Shown here one piece after another: positions 31,554 through 40,340 of a stretch of 64,000 bases of DNA (positions are counted from its first letter, which is position 1; every line of letters begins with the position of its first letter). The stretch is from Companilactobacillus furfuricola (GTDB lineage: Bacteria > Bacillota > Bacilli > Lactobacillales > Lactobacillaceae), in assembly GCF_003946325.1 (NCBI RefSeq), contig NZ_RHNT01000011.1:1-64000 (forward strand). Reading direction: 5' to 3'. The notes beneath the pieces were generated by a model. It worked only from the letters and a program-made list of their open reading frames with translations. It ran no database searches and was not told the origin of the DNA. A program made the translations under genes and the position numbers.

Positions 31554-33506
31554 ATGTCGAAAAAAACTATGAAACTCATCCTGATTTCTGTGCTAACTTT
31601 TTTATTATTAATTGGCCTGGGCGGAGCTAGCGAAAATTCAAATCCTGACGCAAAAGCTGAAGACATTTCCATTGTGCCGAAAGGCAAGCCCACTGGAGAC
31701 TCTGTGGATCTGTTATTTTTAACTATTATCTCCGGTTACGGTTTACAACCGAAGGATCAATATACTTTTATGGGTCAACCAGTAGATTTATCAGTAAAAA
31801 TAAATATGAATGCATTTGATTTGGCGGGATCGATCGTTTATCCCTTTTACGATCGGCAATGGTATAGTTCCACAAATCCAACCTCCTCTGATAATTGGCA
31901 AAAGGTCAGTGGGGGTACAAACCGAAAATTGACGGTCAATCCAACGTCAGTAGGAACCGTTTATTATCAAGATTCATATATCAAAAAAGGATTGTTGCTG
32001 GGCAAATCATTCTACTCAGACGTGGCATCGGTGACGACTTATCCAGATCCAGTGGAAGCTACTGGAGTGACGGTAACAGTTGCCCAGGACTATTTGTATA
32101 ATAATCAAAAAGATCCGGCGGTAACAGTAGCCTATGCGAAACCTGAACCATTCAATTCAACAGCCAAATTAAGTTGGTCAGTCGACAACACCGAACTAGC
32201 AGCGATCGATCCAGATACTGGTGAGATCACGGCTAATAACTCAGGTAAATCTGGTACAGTTCAAGCAATTGCAACTTTGACCAACAGTAACGGAGATCAA
32301 GTTACCGGTAGTGCTCCAGTCAAAATCGGTGGTGGATTAGATGACCAAACTGTTAACGAAGGTCAAAAAGCTACGTTCAAAGTGCAAGGAAATTGGACGA
32401 CGGTAAATTCAGTTACTTGGCATCGTGTCATTGATGGTAAAGATTCTGAAGTTTCGGGAGCAGATGGACTTAGCCACACGACTCCAGAAACTACTTACGA
32501 TAATAACGATGACAAATACTACGCTGTGTTAAAAGTTCCTACACAAGATGCTAGTGGAAATGACACCGTTACGACCGTAACAACAAATAAGGCTAATTTA
32601 ACAGTTATTGCGGATACGAATCCCAAAATAACTGGGACAAGCAACATCTACAACAACACTTATAACGACCATAACACTGAAGACACAATGATAAATGGCG
32701 TCATTGCCGGTGATAATTTAACAGTACGTGGCTCATTCACGGATACCAATAAAAATTCGATTATGAAGTCCGGAGCGATCCAAGTTAATCTTCCAGATAA
32801 CTTGAAGACAAATCCTGATCCTAATGAATCAGATCTGACCGGTGTTAAAGTAGACGGCCAACCAACTAATGATTACTATATTGGTGCTGGCCCGGCTGGA
32901 GACTATCAATTCGTTTATTTATTCAACATTGATTTTTCAAAATACAAGACCCACACGTATGAATTTAGTTTTGATGTGGAAGACAACGGTAATTCGAAAT
33001 TCGTTACAACTCCAACATTGTATGGCCAAAAAGAAGATGAGTCAGATATCGACGGAAACTTCCCAGCAAACGATCTGACAATTAATTTTAGCGATAACCA
33101 GTTAACTGCTCAAGCAAACGATATTGATTATGGAAAACTAAAATTTTCCAATGTTGGCAAGCCAGTAACTGGGACCATAAACGGCGATGAAACATCCGAT
33201 ATTTTAAACGTGTCAGATAACCGTCGATTGAAAAAACAGTCTAAGATATTATTAGAACAACCAAATGGTTTTACATCTGATACAGGAAATAAGTTGGATG
33301 CTGAACTGAGATATTATACGCCAGATGGCAATTACCAAATAATTGGCAATTCAGAAGTAGTACTATCGGATACACCTGAGGGAAGTACTGTTAATTCAAT
33401 TGAAAACAACAGCACAACAGGGTTGAAACTATTCATTCACGAAAGTTTGATCAAAAATGAAGATTACAGTTCCACCCTAAATTGGACAATTCAAAGTGCG
33501 CCATAA
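31554..33506 (+). CDS. Secreted surface protein with Ig-like domains and WxL-like C-terminus (2)
   Basis: This 650-residue tandem paralogue of the preceding protein has the same order: signal peptide (about 1-36), a YGLQPKDQYTFMGQPV segment, Big_2-type Ig domain (AAIDPDTGEITANNSGKSGT), an IGGGLDDQTVNEG module, an NTYNDHN segment and a WxL-like end SSTLNWTIQSAP. The DNRRLKK segment again stands where the first W-x-L motif would be. GGAGG precedes the ATG. It has its own promoter (TATAAT at 31481) and terminators on both sides, so the two genes are regulated separately. Probable role: attachment to peptidoglycan or other surface contacts (inference). Confidence 0.8.
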   Translation: MSKKTMKLILISVLTFLLLIGLGGASENSNPDAKAEDISIVPKGKPTGDSVDLLFLTIISGYGLQPKDQYTFMGQPVDLSVKINMNAFDLAGSIVYPFYDRQWYSSTNPTSSDNWQKVSGGTNRKLTVNPTSVGTVYYQDSYIKKGLLLGKSFYSDVASVTTYPDPVEATGVTVTVAQDYLYNNQKDPAVTVAYAKPEPFNSTAKLSWSVDNTELAAIDPDTGEITANNSGKSGTVQAIATLTNSNGDQVTGSAPVKIGGGLDDQTVNEGQKATFKVQGNWTTVNSVTWHRVIDGKDSEVSGADGLSHTTPETTYDNNDDKYYAVLKVPTQDASGNDTVTTVTTNKANLTVIADTNPKITGTSNIYNNTYNDHNTEDTMINGVIAGDNLTVRGSFTDTNKNSIMKSGAIQVNLPDNLKTNPDPNESDLTGVKVDGQPTNDYYIGAGPAGDYQFVYLFNIDFSKYKTHTYEFSFDVEDNGNSKFVTTPTLYGQKEDESDIDGNFPANDLTINFSDNQLTAQANDIDYGKLKFSNVGKPVTGTINGDETSDILNVSDNRRLKKQSKILLEQPNGFTSDTGNKLDAELRYYTPDGNYQIIGNSEVVLSDTPEGSTVNSIENNSTTGLKLFIHESLIKNEDYSSTLNWTIQSAP

Positions 33507-33530
33507 CCATCATTCAAATATGAAGATAAA

Positions 33531-33566
33531 AAGTCAGTAACTCGATCAAAGTTACTGGCTTTTTTG
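33531..33566 (+). terminator. Terminator of the second surface protein gene
   Basis: AGTCAGTAAC pairs with GTTACTGGCT, followed by TTTTT. Confidence 0.85.
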
Positions 33567-33699
33567 TTGCAAAAAAAGAAAAATGCCGTTGAAACAAATA
33601 TAGGAAGAAAAAATTTTTTCAAAAATCATGAGCAAAGTTTTTGTAAATAACTAATGACAACGATAAGATAAGATTACAAATTTAAAGGAGATGTTGTTA

Positions 33700-34674
33700 A
33701 TGATCGACGAAAGTAAAATGACACTGGAAAGAATTTCATTGGAAAAGGAAGCTTTAGATTTCAGTTTAGCCACAGATGCTCATCCACGTATTTATGAGAT
33801 CCCATATGAAAAAGGACGCAAAGTCTTAGACCAAGTCCAAAATAGTCCTGTTCACAAAGAAAATGTAGAAATTGAAGATCGCCCAGTTTCAACAGGTCAA
33901 TGGGGAGAAATCAACGTACGCATCATTCGCCCAGAAGCAAACTTTGAAAAACTACCAGTAATTTTTTACATTCATGGTGCAGGTTGGGTCTTTGGAAATG
34001 CACATACACACGACAAATTAGTTCGTGAATTATCAGTAAGAACAAACTATGCCGTAGTATTCCCAGAATACTCACTATCACCAGAAGCACAATATCCAAC
34101 TGCAATCGAACAAAACTACGCTGTCCTAAATTGGATGGTAGAAAACGCCGCAGAATTAAACCTAGATCCAACTCATCTAACAGTAGCAGGTGACAGCGTG
34201 GGCGGAAACATGGCAACAGTAATGACAATCATGTCAAAAAAACGCCAAGGACCAACCATCAATCAACAACTTCTTTATTACCCAGTAACAGACGCCAACT
34301 TTGACACAGACTCATACAATCAATTTGCCGAAGGCTACTTCTTAACAAAAGAAGGCATGCAATGGTTCTGGGACAAATACACCACTGATGAACAAAAAAG
34401 AGCAGAAATAACAGCCTCACCATTAAGAGCAACAATCGAAGACTTAAAAGATTTACCAAAAGCCATGATCCTAAATGGAGAAGCCGACGTCTTAAGAGAT
34501 GAAGGAGAAGCATACGCCAGAAAACTTCGCAAGGCCGGAGTAGAAGTAACACAAATGCGTTTCCAAGGAATGGTCCACGACTTCGTAATGGTAAACTCAT
34601 TAGACCAAAGCAAAGCCACCAGAGCAGCAATGGACGTTTCAACTAAATGGATCAACAAGAACAATTACAAATAA
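33700..34674 (+). CDS. Alpha/beta hydrolase, hormone-sensitive-lipase-type esterase
   Basis: This 324-residue cytoplasmic esterase has oxyanion motif YIHGAGW (HGGG type), nucleophile Ser in GDSVGGN, Asp in NGEADVLRDEGE and His in GMVHDF. The HSL family hydrolyses short-chain esters. The ATG at 33700 has AAAGGAG 9 bases upstream; an ATG at 33691 directly abuts that site and is unlikely. From about 34000 the coding strand is rich in A and C (CTA, ACA, AAC, GTA codons), and the bias continues well past the stop codon. The gene is monocistronic. Confidence 0.92.
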   Translation: MIDESKMTLERISLEKEALDFSLATDAHPRIYEIPYEKGRKVLDQVQNSPVHKENVEIEDRPVSTGQWGEINVRIIRPEANFEKLPVIFYIHGAGWVFGNAHTHDKLVRELSVRTNYAVVFPEYSLSPEAQYPTAIEQNYAVLNWMVENAAELNLDPTHLTVAGDSVGGNMATVMTIMSKKRQGPTINQQLLYYPVTDANFDTDSYNQFAEGYFLTKEGMQWFWDKYTTDEQKRAEITASPLRATIEDLKDLPKAMILNGEADVLRDEGEAYARKLRKAGVEVTQMRFQGMVHDFVMVNSLDQSKATRAAMDVSTKWINKNNYK

Positions 34675-34720
34675 GTAGAACAGACTAACATCAATCTATA
34701 AAAGAAATAAAGGACAAAAT

Positions 34721-34765
34721 AAAGACAGGTTTCATCGCGAGCTGCGATAGAAACCTGTCTTTTTC
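34721..34765 (+). terminator. Terminator of the esterase gene
   Basis: AAAGACAGGTTTC-ATCGC pairs with GCGAT-GAAACCTGTCTTT around a short loop (one mismatch), with T's following. Confidence 0.9.
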
Positions 34766-35362
34766 ATTGTTGTAATAAAAGTGCACTAATTGAAAAATGT
34801 GAAAATAAATAGAAATGAAAGTGATTTAAGAATGCAGAAGAGAGAGGCATAATTTAGCGAATATATAAACTGAAAATATTATCAATTCATCTCAATGCAT
34901 TTTGAATGTAGAGAAAACGCCACAAGATCAAAAAGCTGTCATATCAAAGAAAAAATAAAAAAAGCGAGAGCATGAGGAACGAGTGCGCAAGCAAGAAACA
35001 AATAAATAGAGAAAAAAAGAAAACATAAGAACAAGGCAAGAGTGCGAGAACCAAGCACGCGAGCAAGAAGCGAAGGCAAGAGAAGAAAAAGTATTTTAGC
35101 TCTTATCTAACCAACAAACAAACAAAATCTGCAACAGCAATGTAAGTCAGGAAGCAAAAATGAGCGGAGCAAAGTCCCGCGAACCGAGAAAATAGTCAGT
35201 AATCCAGAGAGAATATTTCCCACAAATAATAGGAAGCACATACTCCCACCAGAATAGATAAAACCTGAGATAGACATGTGAGAAATAGGACGCGCAAACA
35301 GTGCCAATTTGCACAAAATAAATCGGTAAATCTCAATCAAGGGGGGATATTGTCTCTATCTA

Positions 35363-35521
35363 GACGGAGGGGCCCGGGGATACAGACCTCAGTACCCAAA
35401 TTCCTCTTGGCGACGAAGGAGCTTAGAGGAAGACCGAGTTTTGAGATACCTGGTGATCTTCCAGGTAGCTCAAAATCGTGTCGGGTACGTTCCAGCGTCT
35501 GTATCCCCGGGCCCCGGAGTC
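35363..35521 (+). repeat. Large structured element (E2), complete cloverleaf
   Basis: GAC/GTC base, GGA/GGA internal loop (35366-35368, 35516-35518), then a perfect 19-bp helix from GGGGCCCGGGGATACAGAC (35369-35387) with 35497-35515. Inside: GTACCC/GGGTAC, a hairpin TTCCTCT/AGAGGAA with loop containing GGCGACGAAGGAGC, and a long hairpin TTTTGAG.TACCTGG/CCAGGTA.CTCAAAA. It encodes no protein. The second-arm sequence recurs with compensatory changes at 215-245. Confidence 0.85.
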
Positions 35522-35638
35522 GGCATTGAACGTAGCAACCAAACTACTACTGCCACACCACAACAACCAAACAAACTAACAAAACGTGTCCCAAGCAAAA
35601 CTTCTCTGTCTGCCATAGCTCTCTTACATGAATAAAAG

Positions 35639-36178
35639 TTACTCCAACTCCCCAGTAGCAAAATAATCAGCAATCTTATTCTCATTATGAGCCAACCACC
35701 CACAAGCAGCCGCAGCAATAGCCCCAACAAGATCATCCAAAAAAACATTGATCTTACCACTAGATTTATCATTCAACTTATCCAAAACCCCATACTTCAG
35801 CTTATCAACATACCCATAATTAGTAACCGAAACAGAACCATACAAACTAGCCAAAGTAATAGCCATATTCTCATCAACACCATAAGTAGACTCATCAGTC
35901 TGCATGATCCGTTGCATAGGAGAAGACAATAAGCCCTTCTCAGCCAAAATATCCAATTCGATCCCAGTCATAATAGCATTTTGAGCCTCACGTTTATGAA
36001 GCACTTTCTTAATAGCATGGATAGCCAAAGTCTCATTCAATCCATGTACGTAATCCTTCTCTAAGAAAATCACGATATTAGCGATATCTTCCAAAGTCAC
36101 ATCACGTTTCTTCAAGCTTCGGATGATGTGGTTATAATATTGTTCACTTAATTCAGTACTTGATGGCATTTGATCCAC
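35639..36178 (-). CDS. Phosphatidylglycerophosphatase A family protein (YutG-like)
   Basis: This 179-residue protein of the PgpA family has IANIVIFLEKDY, ELDILAEKGLL and C-terminal VFLDDLVGAIAAAACGWLAH. It is of the soluble Gram-positive YutG group, without the membrane helices of E. coli PgpA. The predicted role is removal of phosphate from phosphatidylglycerophosphate, or a related phosphatase step. The start is GTG at 36178 or ATG at 36169; neither has a strong site. The 3' half lies in the strand-asymmetric block, so its coding strand is G/T-rich, the reverse of the esterase gene. Confidence 0.85.
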   Translation of the reverse strand: MDQMPSSTELSEQYYNHIIRSLKKRDVTLEDIANIVIFLEKDYVHGLNETLAIHAIKKVLHKREAQNAIMTGIELDILAEKGLLSSPMQRIMQTDESTYGVDENMAITLASLYGSVSVTNYGYVDKLKYGVLDKLNDKSSGKINVFLDDLVGAIAAAACGWLAHNENKIADYFATGELE

Positions 36179-36264
36179 TTCTTTCTAATAAAAATTTAAA
36201 TATTGTTTTATACAATTGGTGTTAAATGCATTAAAATAATAATTGCATAGATAGGAGGGTACTT

Positions 36265-36711
36265 ATGACTTTTTATTCATACAATTATTTGGTTGAACAA
36301 AACAAAACGCCAAATCTGTTATTCATCGTTGTTACGTTGATCTTAGTCTTGGCGGTAGTAATTTCTGGTTATTTGTATTACCGCAATCGAACTGATAACA
36401 AATATCGTGATCTTCTGATCATCTTCGTATTGAGTGCCGCCTTATTCGTCGGTATCAATTACAATAACTATGAAAAACAGTTAGATGTAACTAATAAGAC
36501 TAACCAAAGTTTAACGCTTATGCGATCAGTTGCAAAGTCAAAAGATGTGTCCGCTAAGAAATTATACTCAAATAGTTCAGCTTTGACTGAAGGTATGCTC
36601 ATAAAAAATGGTAAAAAAATTTATCGAGTAAGTTTTGACAATAATCAAAATAGTTTTACTTTGACTACCGTTCATTTGGTTGATCGTAGCAATGTAACTT
36701 ATAGAAAGTAG
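36265..36711 (+). CDS. DUF3290 family membrane protein
   Basis: This 148-residue protein has two membrane helices (about 17-38 and 46-66), followed by an extracytoplasmic domain ending VHLVDRSNVTYRK. It belongs to the DUF3290 family. GGAGGG precedes the ATG. The DUF421 gene follows 8 bp later, and this pairing is common in lactobacilli, which implies that they act as one unit. No biochemical function is established. Confidence 0.85.
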   Translation: MTFYSYNYLVEQNKTPNLLFIVVTLILVLAVVISGYLYYRNRTDNKYRDLLIIFVLSAALFVGINYNNYEKQLDVTNKTNQSLTLMRSVAKSKDVSAKKLYSNSSALTEGMLIKNGKKIYRVSFDNNQNSFTLTTVHLVDRSNVTYRK

Positions 36712-36719
36712 GAATGAGA

Positions 36720-37349
36720 ATGGATCTATCATATGCAGATTTAGCTTTGAAATTTACCGTGGGATTTATTTTCATGGTCATTCAAATCAATTTATTTGGT
36801 AAAAGCAACTTGGCACCGACAACGGCGATCGATCAGCTACAAAACTATGTTCTAGGTGGTATCGTCGGTGGTATGATCTACAATCAAGATATTAGTTTAT
36901 TGCAGTTTACGATGGTCTTGCTAATTTGGACATTAATTGTCTTTATCGCTAAATTCTTAACTAATCACAATAATTTATTTAAGAAAGTCGTCCAAGGTTC
37001 ACCAGTTGAGGTTATTACTAATGGGAAAATCAATGTTAACACAGCTTTGAAAATGGGACTTTCAGCCAGTGATTTAGCTTTTAAGCTTCGTCAATCAGGC
37101 GTCAACGATATTAGAAATGTCAAACGGGCAATTTTCGAGCAAAATGCCCAATTGACTGTTGTTATGAAGGATGAGCGAAATATCAGATATCCAATTGTCT
37201 TAGATGGAAAAATCAATGACGATGAACTAGATATTATCGGCAAAGATTCCAAGTGGGTCGAAGAAAAATTGGCAGAACATGATCTGAAGATTTCTGAAGT
37301 TTATTTAGCTAATTATATCAATGGTAAAGTTATCGCTTACACTTATTAA
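36720..37349 (+). CDS. DUF421 (YetF-type) membrane protein
   Basis: This 209-residue protein has three N-terminal helices and a cytoplasmic DUF421 domain (SPVEVITNGKINVNTALKMGLSASDLAFKLRQSGV, then ERNIRYPIVLDGKIN). I chose the ATG at 36720 because AGGA lies 6 bases upstream; the ATG at 36714 directly follows it. The family includes YetF-like proteins, some linked to spore or stress functions, without known activity. It is coupled to the DUF3290 gene. Confidence 0.88.
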   Translation: MDLSYADLALKFTVGFIFMVIQINLFGKSNLAPTTAIDQLQNYVLGGIVGGMIYNQDISLLQFTMVLLIWTLIVFIAKFLTNHNNLFKKVVQGSPVEVITNGKINVNTALKMGLSASDLAFKLRQSGVNDIRNVKRAIFEQNAQLTVVMKDERNIRYPIVLDGKINDDELDIIGKDSKWVEEKLAEHDLKISEVYLANYINGKVIAYTY

Positions 37350-37409
37350 TTAATATAATGCTGAAACTTCTCGAGTAATATACTATACTGTTCACTGAGG
37401 TGAAATATT

Positions 37410-37775
37410 ATGAAAAAATCGATTAGAACTATTATTACTAGCGCAGTTGTAGCATTGGGATTGGCTTCAACTGTAGGTATATCAGCTCCAATCGTACAAG
37501 CAAGTACGACAAATGACACGAACCAAGCATATTTGGACATGCCACGCGTTGAAAAAATCGAGACAGGTAATTTTTATTATCAGATCACACAACCTATTGG
37601 CTATCAAACACTCAGTGGTATTAGTCCATTGATGTTGATCAATCCAGATGGATTTATCTACAATTCTAAGATCAAAGTTACAATGAGTGATGGAACACAA
37701 TTGTTGCAATGGGGTACAGACAACGCCTATTATGTAAATGCTAGTCAAGTTAAACTTTATACACAAGTACGATAA
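37410..37775 (+). CDS. Small secreted protein, possibly SLAP-like
   Basis: This 121-residue protein has a clear Sec signal peptide (MKKSIRTIITSAVVALGLAS, cleavage after IVQA at about 31). The mature part is about 90 residues and ends with a beta-rich module (VTMSDGTQLLQWGTDNAYYVNASQVKLY) that resembles the SLAP wall-binding or SH3-like modules of lactobacilli. It has no membrane or sortase anchor. GAGGTG precedes the ATG and a strong terminator follows. Function unknown. Confidence 0.75.
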   Translation: MKKSIRTIITSAVVALGLASTVGISAPIVQASTTNDTNQAYLDMPRVEKIETGNFYYQITQPIGYQTLSGISPLMLINPDGFIYNSKIKVTMSDGTQLLQWGTDNAYYVNASQVKLYTQVR

Positions 37776-37787
37776 AAAAATATTAAA

Positions 37788-37811
37788 AAACCGCTAACGG
37801 CGGTTTTTTTG
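37788..37811 (+). terminator. Terminator of the small secreted protein gene
   Basis: AACCGC-TAACG-GCGGTT and a T-run. Confidence 0.9.
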
Positions 37812-37853
37812 TTTTCTAAACGAGTATCATAATCACCAAAGTGGGGGATAGTT

Positions 37854-38522
37854 TTGAGTAGTAAAAATGATTTAAAAAGAAGGATGGGTTATTTGATCTT
37901 TGCCATCATCTTGGATGCGGCCGCAAATGCTTTGATGATCTCAAGTAACATGGGAAGTGCCGTTTGGATGGCGTCAGGGGTCAATATTTCTACCTTGATC
38001 CACGTCCCATATGGGACGACATTGTTCGTGTATGCAATATTAGTTACCATCACTAATCAAATTTTGTTGCGGAAATTTGATGGACACATTTTCATATCCA
38101 ATTTGTTGTTCTCACTACCTTTTAGTTATTTAGTGGGCTTCTTCACCTGGGCATATGGACCTTTGCATTTTCCACAGATGAATATCGTTGTGAGGTTTTT
38201 GATCGATATAATTGGACTGATCGGAGTTTCCGCTGGAACATCGATCTATCAACGCTGTAATCTGATCCAGCACCCAAATGATGAATTAGCATACTTATTA
38301 AGATTTAAATATTTGCATGGTTCAGCTGGGTGGGGACAACTATTTAGTTATACGCCGCCAGTTGTGATCATGATAATTTGTTACGCTATCAGTGGCAAAA
38401 TCTTATCAGTTGGTATAGGAACGATTTTGGCTATGTTCATTCAAGGAGTCATTATTGGCTGGTCAGACAAATTGATCGTTCCATCATTAAAACATCATTT
38501 AAGAATTGGAAAAACAAATTAG
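37854..38522 (+). CDS. YczE/YyaS/YitT family membrane protein
   Basis: This 222-residue integral membrane protein has about five helices, a TTG start after GGGGGA and the family segment LDAAANALMISSNMGSAVWM near the N-terminus, with a repeated glycine-containing helix at GLIGVSAGTSIYQRCNL. YczE-like proteins have been linked to secondary metabolite export and YitT relatives to transport, but no substrate is known. It is monocistronic, with a terminator directly after. Confidence 0.8.
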   Translation: MSSKNDLKRRMGYLIFAIILDAAANALMISSNMGSAVWMASGVNISTLIHVPYGTTLFVYAILVTITNQILLRKFDGHIFISNLLFSLPFSYLVGFFTWAYGPLHFPQMNIVVRFLIDIIGLIGVSAGTSIYQRCNLIQHPNDELAYLLRFKYLHGSAGWGQLFSYTPPVVIMIICYAISGKILSVGIGTILAMFIQGVIIGWSDKLIVPSLKHHLRIGKTN

Positions 38523-38558
38523 GACTTGTTAGCTGATGGGCTGGCAAGTTTTTTTTAC
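38523..38558 (+). terminator. Terminator of the YczE-like gene
   Basis: ACTTGTTAGC pairs with GCTGGCAAGT (two G-U pairs), followed by TTTTTTTT. Confidence 0.75.
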
Positions 38559-38698
38559 TCAAAATTTATTTTTTTGATGTCTAATTTTGCAATTATATTT
38601 CAAAGCAATGAAATTTAGTTATGAATCGGTCCTAAGTGTTTGTTTCATCTCATAACGGTGCTACAATTAATATAATAATTTTTATGAGGTGACATTAA

Positions 38699-38941
38699 AT
38701 GAATGGTAATGATCCTGATCCGAAAAAAAAGAACGCCAATGCACTTACTTGTGACCAGCGGAAGTCGAAACTTGTCGCAAGTATTGTATGTGCACTGAGC
38801 GTTGCTTTTTTATTTGTTTGGTTTTTATTGTTTAAACAGCAGTACATTTTGATGATCATCATGTATTGCGTCGCACCATTGTTGCTATATTTATTTTTGA
38901 ATTGGGCTTTTAATTACTCATACCATCGAGGCAAAAATTAA
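38699..38941 (+). CDS. Small two-helix membrane protein, unknown
   Basis: This 80-residue protein has a polar, lysine-rich N-terminus (DPDPKKKNANALTCDQRKSK) and two hydrophobic helices (about 24-45 and 49-70). GAGGTG precedes the ATG, with AT-rich promoter-like DNA upstream. Its stop codon overlaps the stop of the convergent GNAT gene by 4 bp. I recognise no family. Confidence 0.7.
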   Translation: MNGNDPDPKKKNANALTCDQRKSKLVASIVCALSVAFLFVWFLLFKQQYILMIIMYCVAPLLLYLFLNWAFNYSYHRGKN

Positions 38942-39372
38942 ATTTCTTTTCGCATATTATGATGCAAAATACCAGCATCGAGAAATTGTGGGCCAATTAC
39001 TTTGAAACCAAGCTTCTTGTAAAAACCGTTGGCTTGGTCTTGGGCACCTAAAATCACGTAGGTATAACCATCAGTTTTGGCATCTGCGATGATCCGATTT
39101 AATAATTCACTAGCTAAACCTTGTTTACGAAAGTCCTTTAAGACGGCTACTCTTTGGATGTGAATGCCGTTATCTTCAGTGGGGTAGTAACGGGCTACTG
39201 CTGCCGGAATTTGTTTGACGTATAAAGTATAATATTTGCACTTGTCCTCGCGGTCATCTACTTCTAGATCAGCGGGGACTTTTTGTTCTTCAACGAAAAC
39301 TTTGGTCCTGATCTTGAGACCGTCTTGATAAATGGGGGAAGCTAAATTAGTGGTAGTTTTAATTTCGTGCAT
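38938..39372 (-). CDS. GNAT family N-acetyltransferase
   Basis: This 144-residue acetyl-CoA-dependent acyltransferase of the ElaA-like group has KIRTKVFVEEQKVP at the N-terminus. The acetyl-CoA loop is VAVLKDFRKQGLASELL (Q/RxxGxG/A variant), and C-terminal AQDQANGFYKKLGFKVIG is typical. The substrate is unknown. GAGGTG precedes the ATG. Confidence 0.9.
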   Translation of the reverse strand: MHEIKTTTNLASPIYQDGLKIRTKVFVEEQKVPADLEVDDREDKCKYYTLYVKQIPAAVARYYPTEDNGIHIQRVAVLKDFRKQGLASELLNRIIADAKTDGYTYVILGAQDQANGFYKKLGFKVIGPQFLDAGILHHNMRKEI

Positions 39373-39422
39373 CGAGACACCTCTTCTAAATGAATGTAAC
39401 TATTATACGCGAAAAAGAGCAA

Positions 39423-39448
39423 TAAAAAAACAGACCCGAAGGTCTGTC
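39423..39448 (-). terminator. Terminator of fba
   Basis: ACAGACC-CGAA-GGTCTGT hairpin, with a T-run on the minus strand. Confidence 0.9.
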
Positions 39449-39470
39449 TTTAAATATTGGAAAATATCTA

Positions 39471-40340
39471 TTATTTAACAGATGGTGTACCGAACCATTC
39501 GATACGTTCTTTAGTTGTTTCTGTGATTGCCTTTGCACCAGGAGCAAGCAATTTACGTGGGTCATAACCCTTTTCATCGATGTCCAAGTCTTTCTTGTCT
39601 TCGATGTATTGACGTGTTGCTTTAGCGAATGCAAGTTGCAATTCAGTATTAACGTTAACCTTTGAAATACCCATTGAAACAGCTTTGATGATTTGATCCT
39701 TAGGAATACCTGAACCACCATGCAATACAAGTGGTGTGTCAATAACGTCAGCTAATTCCTTAAGACGATCAAAGCTCAAACCTTTCCAGTTGTCAGGGTA
39801 AACACCGTGGATGTTACCAATACCAACAGCAAGGTAGTCAACACCAGTAGCGTTAAGTGTCTTAGCTTCTTCAACGTCAGCTAATTCACCAAGACCAACG
39901 ATACCGTCTTCTGTACCACCAATTGAACCAACTTCTGCTTCAACTGAGATGCCTTTAGCATGAGCTAATTTAACGATTTCCTTAGTCTTTTCAAGGTTTT
40001 CTTCGAAAGGTAAGTCATGGCCATCGAACATAACTGAGTTGTAACCAACTTCGATACATTCTTTAGCAGCTTCGTAGTTACCATGATCCAAGTGCATTAC
40101 AACAGGAACAGTGATTCCCATTGATTTTACAGTGTCTTGTACAAGGTGTAGACATAATTCATATCCACCCATGTATTTAGCAGCACCCATTGATGTTTGA
40201 ACCAATACAGGTGTCTTTGTTTCTTCAGCAGCGGCCAAGATTGAACGAGTCCACTCCAAGTCATTGATGTTAAATGCACCAACAGCATATCCGCCTTTAC
40301 GGGCAGCATTGAAAATTTCATTTCCGTTTGTTAAAACCAT
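39471..40340 (-). CDS. fba: Fructose-1,6-bisphosphate aldolase, class II
   Basis: This 289-residue zinc aldolase cleaves fructose-1,6-bisphosphate in glycolysis. Zinc ligands and catalytic segments are visible: VVMHLDHGNYEAAKECIEVG, the EAEVGSIGGTEDG loop, LAVGIGNIHGVYP and VLHGGSGIP. The ATG at 40340 follows TTGGAGG; an earlier in-frame ATG at 40376 would place that site inside the gene. It is monocistronic, with a terminator directly downstream. Its presence fits a homofermentative or facultatively heterofermentative lifestyle. Confidence 0.97.
   Translation of the reverse strand: MVLTNGNEIFNAARKGGYAVGAFNINDLEWTRSILAAAEETKTPVLVQTSMGAAKYMGGYELCLHLVQDTVKSMGITVPVVMHLDHGNYEAAKECIEVGYNSVMFDGHDLPFEENLEKTKEIVKLAHAKGISVEAEVGSIGGTEDGIVGLGELADVEEAKTLNATGVDYLAVGIGNIHGVYPDNWKGLSFDRLKELADVIDTPLVLHGGSGIPKDQIIKAVSMGISKVNVNTELQLAFAKATRQYIEDKKDLDIDEKGYDPRKLLAPGAKAITETTKERIEWFGTPSVK

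Larger units (their letters stand above)
34000..35900 (+). other. A/C-rich strand-asymmetric block spanning two genes
   Basis: The plus strand is A/C-rich and T- or G-poor from inside the esterase gene, through 870 bp without a gene, into the 3' half of the convergent pgpA-like gene. In 34981-35040 I count 36 A and 4 T; in 35641-35700 only 5 G. The bias is therefore not set by coding direction. I see no gene in 34767-35362. The structured element at 35363 lies in the block. Confidence 0.65.

Noticed and set aside
35278-35772. Several open frames across the 35363 element
   Set aside because: They follow the GC-rich hairpin arms and the A/C bias and have no ribosome binding sites.
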